Positions 60,261 to 64,000 of a DNA stretch of 64,000 bases are shown in pieces. Position numbers and translations under genes: made by a program. Within the stretch, counting starts at the first letter, position 1, and each line of letters opens with the position of its first letter. A model generated the notes under the pieces. The model was not told where the DNA came from. It did no database searches and saw only the letters and a list, made by a program, of their open reading frames with translations. Origin of the DNA: Methylorubrum suomiense (GTDB lineage: Bacteria; Pseudomonadota; Alphaproteobacteria; Rhizobiales; Beijerinckiaceae); NCBI RefSeq assembly GCF_022179765.1, contig NZ_BPRE01000002.1:358995-422994 (forward strand), read 5' to 3'.

Positions 60261-61615
60261 GCCGCCCAACCCGATCCTTGTGAGGTGCTGGCGCGCTCGC
60301 GACGGCGGCGCGCATAAACGTCGTTGGGGCCCGCCACCGTCTCATCGGGCGCGCGCGGCTTAGCGATGCCGACCGCGAAGTAGCGGAAGGCGTCGGCGCC
60401 GTGGCTGGCCCAATCGTGCAGCGGGTTCTTCGAAAACTGCTGCGTGTCGGGATCCACGTCGTAGCGATAGTTCCGCAGCGCCTGGAGCCCATCGGCGCAG
60501 CGGGTCTCATCGAAGAAGCACCGCCCGAACACCTGGCGCGCGGCGTCGATGCCGGCGGCGACGGTCAGGCGAGGCACGATGCGGACCCGGTACTTGGCGT
60601 CCCAGAGTTGCTGCTCGATGGTGCGCTTCGAGGCCAGAAGCTCGTTCTGCGCGTCGTGAGGGAGCCAGTTCTCCCCGTAGACGTAGGCGCGTTCCTCGGA
60701 GAGCGCCTTGAGCTTGTCGAGGTAGTGCTCGAGCGCGAAGCCGCGGTTCTCGTAATAGTCGATCAGCCGGAACTCGAAGCCGACCATCTGGGCAAACCAG
60801 ATCGAGGTTTTGTCCGCCCGACCCAGATCCCAGAACGTGTGCACCGGCTTCGAAGGATCGAACGGAACGCTGGTGAAGCGCCCGTCCCGCGTCGCCGCCA
60901 GGATCTCGTTCGAGTAGATCGCGCCGTCGAGGACCTGCTTGCAGTGCCCCTCCCAGACCGTCTCATAGGCGATCGGGTCGCGGGCCAGCAGGTCTTTCGC
61001 TTCCTGCTGTAGCTCCACCGGAAACCACGGATTGTCATACCAATTGATGGTCGCGACTTCCGAATTTGTCGGCGGGTGCGCAATGAAACGCTTGTACGTT
61101 TCGTCCTCTGCAAGCTCCGGGTTGAAGCTGATCCAGATTTCCGAACCCGGTTTGCGGATCGTCGGAATCAGCGTGTCCCAGGACGACTTCGAGACGGTGC
61201 GGGCCTCTTCGACCCAACAGATGTCGACGCCCTCGTAAGACTTGATCTTCGTGACGTTATGCCGAAGGCCCTCGAACGAGAATTCGGTGCCGTTCGCCCC
61301 GATGATCCGCGTTTGCTGGACCTGATAGAAGTGGCCCAGCCCGAGCTTCTCGGCTTGGTCCTTCAGCAGCGCGTGCACGCTGTCCGCAGTCGAATTCTGG
61401 AACTCGCGGGCGCAAAGAATCCGGAGTTTCCGCTCCGCACCGAGGATCAGGAGCGCCCGAGCAAAGGCCCAGGATTTCCCGCCCCCGCGCCCACCCTTGG
61501 CGATCTTGTACCGCTTCGGCCGGAACAGGAACGCCAGCTTGCGCGGGAACTCAGCCGGGTTTGCCAGGGCCGTCGATGAAGGTGACGGCGATGCCGGCGA
61601 CGAGGGGTGAGCCAT
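60257..61615 (-). CDS. Terminase large subunit
   Basis: 452 residues. Packaging motor ATPase and nuclease. Walker A is GGRGGGKS (residues 41-48), Walker B is VDICWVEEA (130-138), and the RNase H-like nuclease domain begins with HTFWDLGRADKTSIW (first catalytic Asp), with HDWASHGADAFRYFAVG at the end holding the last acidic residue. The PBSX/terminase-3 type is most likely. The start at 61615 overlaps the small terminase by 65 bases; a shorter N-terminus is possible. Confidence 0.95.
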   Translation of the reverse strand: MAHPSSPASPSPSSTALANPAEFPRKLAFLFRPKRYKIAKGGRGGGKSWAFARALLILGAERKLRILCAREFQNSTADSVHALLKDQAEKLGLGHFYQVQQTRIIGANGTEFSFEGLRHNVTKIKSYEGVDICWVEEARTVSKSSWDTLIPTIRKPGSEIWISFNPELAEDETYKRFIAHPPTNSEVATINWYDNPWFPVELQQEAKDLLARDPIAYETVWEGHCKQVLDGAIYSNEILAATRDGRFTSVPFDPSKPVHTFWDLGRADKTSIWFAQMVGFEFRLIDYYENRGFALEHYLDKLKALSEERAYVYGENWLPHDAQNELLASKRTIEQQLWDAKYRVRIVPRLTVAAGIDAARQVFGRCFFDETRCADGLQALRNYRYDVDPDTQQFSKNPLHDWASHGADAFRYFAVGIAKPRAPDETVAGPNDVYARRRRERASTSQGSGWAA

Positions 61616-62015
61616 CCTTGCCGCTCGCCTCAACCTGTCGCTTGTTCGTGAAGGCGTCCCCGCATTCCTTCGCGACCTGCTCCAGCAGCGAAGCCACGAG
61701 GACGGCGTTACCGCGCTTCTCGGCCGTCTCAATCAGGCGGGAGAGCGTCCGCAGGCGCACCACCTTGTGCGAGACCGCGATCGCCGCCGTATCGGCGAGG
61801 AAATTTGCGCGCGTGGCCTCGAACAGGTCGCGGAATTCTTGCGACAGCGCCGCCCCCGCGCGCTTGCCCGGGTCGTAGGCTTCGACGGCCTGGCGCGTCG
61901 TCTCGATGCCGAACTCTTCTTTGACGGCCTTCGCCACCTCGGAGGGGGTTTCGAACATCGCAAGTTGTTGAACGACGAAGCGTTTCACCTCGTCAGACAG
62001 TGCGTTCGCGCTCAT
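61551..62015 (-). CDS. Terminase small subunit (DUF2280-type)
   Basis: 154 residues. N-terminal helix-turn-helix-like part (DEVKRFVVQQLAMFETPSEV then AKAVKEEFGIETTRQAVEAY) binds the packaging site; the middle part with FRDLFEATRANFLADTAAIA and LRTLSRLIETAEKRG is helical oligomerisation. These blocks fit the DUF2280 small-terminase family. It directly precedes the large subunit. The ATG at 62015 is favoured over one four codons upstream. Confidence 0.87.
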   Translation of the reverse strand: MSANALSDEVKRFVVQQLAMFETPSEVAKAVKEEFGIETTRQAVEAYDPGKRAGAALSQEFRDLFEATRANFLADTAAIAVSHKVVRLRTLSRLIETAEKRGNAVLVASLLEQVAKECGDAFTNKRQVEASGKDGSPLVAGIAVTFIDGPGKPG

Positions 62016-62034
62016 CGGAAGCGTCAAGGTCCCG

Positions 62035-62667
62035 TCAAGGCCGCCGGCAGGTGCCGCACACGCTGCTGATGTCCGCCGAGCAGATCAGCGGGGCCCGTGC
62101 GGCGGCTTCGACGAGCGCCCGCGTCCGACCCGCCGCCGGGCCGACGCCGTACCGCTCGACGATGCCGACGAACTCTTCGACGTCATGGCCACGGATGCCG
62201 AACACGGGGCGGCCGGTCTGGCTGTTGAAGCGCGGCGCGCCCCAAGCGTCCTTCTTCTGGCCAGCGTGCAACAGCTCGTGCTCGACGAGGGCGCAAAACG
62301 TGGCGTCGTCAGCTTGGTCCGCGAATCCGGCATCGAAGGTGAGCAGGAAGTCTGGCACGTCGCCGAACCAGGCCATGATTTGCTGCGTCCAGCGCGCCTT
62401 CGCCCAGCGATTGCCGATGAAGGTCGCTTCCTCGCACAGGCCGACGACGGCGTTGCCCTGTCGCTCATTCGGGAGCGCGCACCAGAGCATCCCGAGCCGG
62501 GCGTCGCGGAGGTACGTGTGTTCCTCGTTCAGGAGCAGCGCACCTTCGTCGATGAAGGTCGCGCGGGCCCAAGCCTCCAGGTCGTGTGCCGGCTCGACGG
62601 GCGTGAGCGTGAGCGCGCCCTCAGTGCCGAGCAGGCTTTCCGGAGGCCGCGGGCGAGACAGCATCAT
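62035..62667 (-). CDS. Putative phage metallopeptidase (HExxH)
   Basis: 210 residues. Zinc-binding HExxH motif His130-Glu131-..-His134 in LVEHELLHAG, a putative third ligand near DAWGAPRFN/FGIRGHDVEE, and an N-terminal HDLEAWARATFIDEGALLLN block. This matches the small putative metallopeptidases placed before terminase genes in many prophages; their substrate is unknown (head maturation or host target). C-terminal tail has two Cys (SSVCGTC) that may bind metal. The first of two adjacent ATGs is used; it overlaps the upstream gene by four bases. Confidence 0.82.
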   Translation of the reverse strand: MMLSRPRPPESLLGTEGALTLTPVEPAHDLEAWARATFIDEGALLLNEEHTYLRDARLGMLWCALPNERQGNAVVGLCEEATFIGNRWAKARWTQQIMAWFGDVPDFLLTFDAGFADQADDATFCALVEHELLHAGQKKDAWGAPRFNSQTGRPVFGIRGHDVEEFVGIVERYGVGPAAGRTRALVEAAARAPLICSADISSVCGTCRRP

Positions 62668-62813
62668 GCCACCAGCGTCAGGCAGGCCGCCGGGAACCAG
62701 CGCTCGCCACCGGGCCACGCGCACAGGAAGCGGCGCGGATAGAGCTCCAAGTCGACGACGAGCATCTGACGTTTGCCGGAGTTGAGCCGGACACGGGAGC
62801 CGACGCCCATCAT
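62664..62813 (-). CDS. Very small DUF2158-like protein
   Basis: 49 residues: GVGSRVRLNSGKRQMLVVDL, then RRFLCAWPGGERWFPAACLT. The SH3-like beta layout with VRLNSGK and CAW resembles the DUF2158 group of small proteins. It overlaps both neighbours by four bases. Function unknown. Confidence 0.65.
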   Translation of the reverse strand: MMGVGSRVRLNSGKRQMLVVDLELYPRRFLCAWPGGERWFPAACLTLVA

Positions 62814-63145
62814 GCGCGCGCCATCCCCTCGACGCCGACGCATCGAGCGGTGACGCGCCACGGCAGCCGACCGACCGGCAGGCCGAGCGCGGCGGGCGGC
62901 AGGACGGCCGCGAGATCCTGGAGGCGAGCGGCGCGACCGTCGCAGGCGTAACGACCGCCGATCATCCGACCCGACCCGAGCAGCGGGCGACAGACCTCAC
63001 CGCGGCAGGCGCGAGCCTCGACGCGGAAGCCCAGGACCTCCGCCTTCACCGGGGCGGACGAGCCGAGTACGAACAGCAGCGGCACGAGGCCGAAGGCGAG
63101 CCACAGCGGGTCAAGCCGGGGCGGGCGGGGATCGGCGGTGTGCAT
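62810..63145 (-). CDS. Small membrane-anchored/exported phage protein
   Basis: 111 residues. A hydrophobic segment (about residues 14-33: LWLAFGLVPLLFVLGSSAPV) acts as signal or anchor; the remaining part has four Cys in a beta-rich layout (ACRGEVCRPLLG, YACDG, ARCVG), likely disulfide-bonded in the periplasm. No family recognised. The ATG at 63145 overlaps the next upstream stop; three-codon longer start is possible. Confidence 0.68.
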   Translation of the reverse strand: MHTADPRPPRLDPLWLAFGLVPLLFVLGSSAPVKAEVLGFRVEARACRGEVCRPLLGSGRMIGGRYACDGRAARLQDLAAVLPPAALGLPVGRLPWRVTARCVGVEGMARA

Positions 63146-63309
63146 CAGAACCACTCCTCCCGAACGAGCGCCCGGCGGGCCTCGTCGAACCGCAGTTGCG
63201 CGCTGGCGACGGCCAAGGCGGTCTCGGCGTTGTGGTTAGCCTCGCGGGCGTCGCGGGCCACGTCGAGCGCGCGGCGAGCGGCCTCGAGGCGTTGCTCGGC
63301 GACCGACAT
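63145..63309 (-). CDS. Small helical phage protein
   Basis: 54 residues, one long charged helix (AEQRLEAARRALDVARDARE) ending in VREEWF. It is coupled to both neighbours by one-base overlaps. Probably a small coiled-coil accessory protein; function unknown. Confidence 0.6.
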   Translation of the reverse strand: MSVAEQRLEAARRALDVARDAREANHNAETALAVASAQLRFDEARRALVREEWF

Positions 63310-63581
63310 CAGGCGGCGGCCCGCATGGCGGCCGGCGTGCCCCCGAGATCGCCGGTCGGCAGGCCGCCGCCAGGCACGACGCCGACGCTGAACAGCGAAT
63401 GTCCGAGGCGCTCGACGGCGAAGGAGCGGGCAGCATCGGCGGAGCCGAACTTCTCGGCGCGCGCCGCATCCCGGGTCCACACCAGCGGACGCCAGCCGTT
63501 GGCGGTGTCGCCTTCGGTCTCGGCGTGGGTGAGGTAGCGACGGCGAGCGCCGGCGCCGAAGTAGATGGCGAAGGCAGTCAC
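63309..63581 (-). CDS. Small phage protein of unknown function
   Basis: 90 residues from a GTG that overlaps the upstream stop by four bases. TAFAIYFGAGARRRYLTHAE, then WTRDAARAEKFGSADAARSF. A compact alpha/beta pattern; an SPOR- or DUF-type small domain is possible but not claimed. Confidence 0.62.
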   Translation of the reverse strand: MTAFAIYFGAGARRRYLTHAETEGDTANGWRPLVWTRDAARAEKFGSADAARSFAVERLGHSLFSVGVVPGGGLPTGDLGGTPAAMRAAA

Positions 63582-63826
63582 AGGCTGAACCTCGAAAGGG
63601 CGAGCCGACGCAGCTCCACCGGATCGGTGGCGACGTCGTCGGCGGGCGTGGTGACGAGCACGGGCGTCGCGGCCGGCAGGCGGCACACCGCCATCAGGAT
63701 GCGGACGCGTTCGGCCTCACGGCGGATCGCGCTGGGATCGCGCATGTGCGCGCCGTAGGCGGATGCGGCCGGCTCGGTGCGGCCGAGGGCGATCGCCTCC
63801 GCGCGCGACATGGGGGAAGCGCTCAT
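63578..63826 (-). CDS. Small phage protein after the recombinase
   Basis: 82 residues: MSRAEAIALGRTEPAASAYG, then IRREAERVRILMAVCRLPAA and a C-terminal DPVELRRLALSRFS helix. Overlaps the recombinase stop by four bases. No family recognised. Its position directly after an integrase suggests a cotranscribed accessory role, but nothing shows it. Confidence 0.6.
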   Translation of the reverse strand: MSASPMSRAEAIALGRTEPAASAYGAHMRDPSAIRREAERVRILMAVCRLPAATPVLVTTPADDVATDPVELRRLALSRFSL

Positions 63827-64000
63827 CCGACGATGGCCTCGTGCGAACCAGGCTGGAGGACGTGCGTCTCGGCCCCGTTCCATCGGAATAGGTACTCGAC
63901 GGCGCCGCGGTATTTCGGATTGTCGAGCAGGTACGAGACGGAGGAGACCCGCCACGTTCCGCCGCTCGGCGAGGGGATGCGATCGGCGTTCAGCCCGTCC
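63823..64000 (-). CDS. C-terminal end of a serine recombinase (integrase), cut by the window edge
   Basis: The last 58 codons before a TGA at 63825-63823 read LNADRIPSPSGGTWRVSSVS, LLDNPKYRGAVEYLFRWNG and then about 16 residues to the stop. The block LN..RIPSP.GG.W..S.V..LL.NP.YRG is the signature of the recombinase domain of large serine recombinases (phage integrases such as those of TP901-1 type). The protein ends unusually soon after this block, without room for the zinc-ribbon and coiled-coil part. It overlaps the next gene by four bases (ATGA). The catalytic N-terminus is outside the window. Confidence 0.82.
   Translation of the reverse strand, partial: DGLNADRIPSPSGGTWRVSSVSYLLDNPKYRGAVEYLFRWNGAETHVLQPGSHEAIVG

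Larger units (their letters stand above)
30614..64000 (-). mobile_element. Prophage with podovirus-like gene plan (continues beyond the right edge)
   Basis: A continuous run of leftward genes encodes terminase, portal, scaffold, N4-gp56-type capsid, adaptors, internal virion proteins, tailspikes and lysis proteins, mostly with 1-4-base overlaps, and starts at the right edge with a serine recombinase. No tail tube, sheath or tape-measure gene is seen, which suggests a short tail. Two rightward cargo segments (36.9-39.25 and 51.5-52.8 kb) interrupt it. Structural genes all appear intact, so the phage may be functional; replication and immunity genes would be to the right. Confidence 0.92.

Overview
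The window is high-GC alphaproteobacterial DNA and most resembles Methylobacterium/Methylorubrum. The reasons are a PhyR/NepR general stress response locus of the M. extorquens type, a formaldehyde-activating-enzyme paralogue beside NADP isocitrate dehydrogenase, a LOV histidine kinase and a DUF6460-like membrane protein. No database search was run, so genus is an inference from gene content.

Bases 1-25.8 kb are ordinary chromosome. In order: the 3' part of a glycogen debranching enzyme, a LOV hybrid kinase, a small basic protein, icd, a Fae paralogue, a ParDE toxin-antitoxin pair, trmJ, an MDR oxidoreductase, an outer-membrane-type protein, an L,D-transpeptidase, O-acetylhomoserine sulfhydrylase, a stand-alone receiver, glcF, a DUF6460-like protein, an HSL-type hydrolase, the ligase-associated helicase and PdeM phosphoesterase pair, nepR and phyR (divergent, each with an EcfG-type promoter), a COG3904-like exported protein, thiE, and a purine/ureide catabolism cluster (8-oxoguanine-type deaminase, allE, allA). 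A tRNA-Thr(CGT) gene closes this part.

From the tRNA to about 30.5 kb there is a sparse island with small orphan genes, at least one decayed gene, and a strongly AT-rich core (28.0-28.5 kb) carrying short repeats. No complete recombinase is visible here.

From 30.6 kb to the right edge lies a tailed prophage whose structural genes all read leftwards. In transcription order: the end of a serine recombinase (cut by the window edge), five small early genes, a metallopeptidase, small and large terminase, portal, scaffold, a tailspike module, an N4-gp56-type major capsid protein, adaptors, a hub-like propeller protein, three large internal virion proteins, a virion lysozyme, a tail-collar fibre, a second beta-helix tailspike, GH24 endolysin, holin and a coiled-coil membrane protein. 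Two intrinsic terminators end the unit. The short-tailed (podovirus-like) plan is inferred from the absence of tail tube, sheath and tape-measure genes.

Two segments inside the prophage read the opposite way and look like cargo. At 36.9-39.25 kb there is a ribbon-helix-helix-like regulator followed by a tight four-gene run: DprA-like protein, phosphoribosyltransferase with an in-frame amber codon inside its catalytic domain, small exported cysteine protein, and two-helix membrane protein. At 51.5-52.8 kb there is an AT-richer gene for a protein with a calcium-binding-like (RTX-type) C-terminus. Next to each cargo segment sits a near-identical 22-base promoter/operator-like element facing the phage genes. 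The DprA-phosphoribosyltransferase cassette is the best candidate here for an unusual system, probably phage-borne defence or superinfection control; that role is inference.
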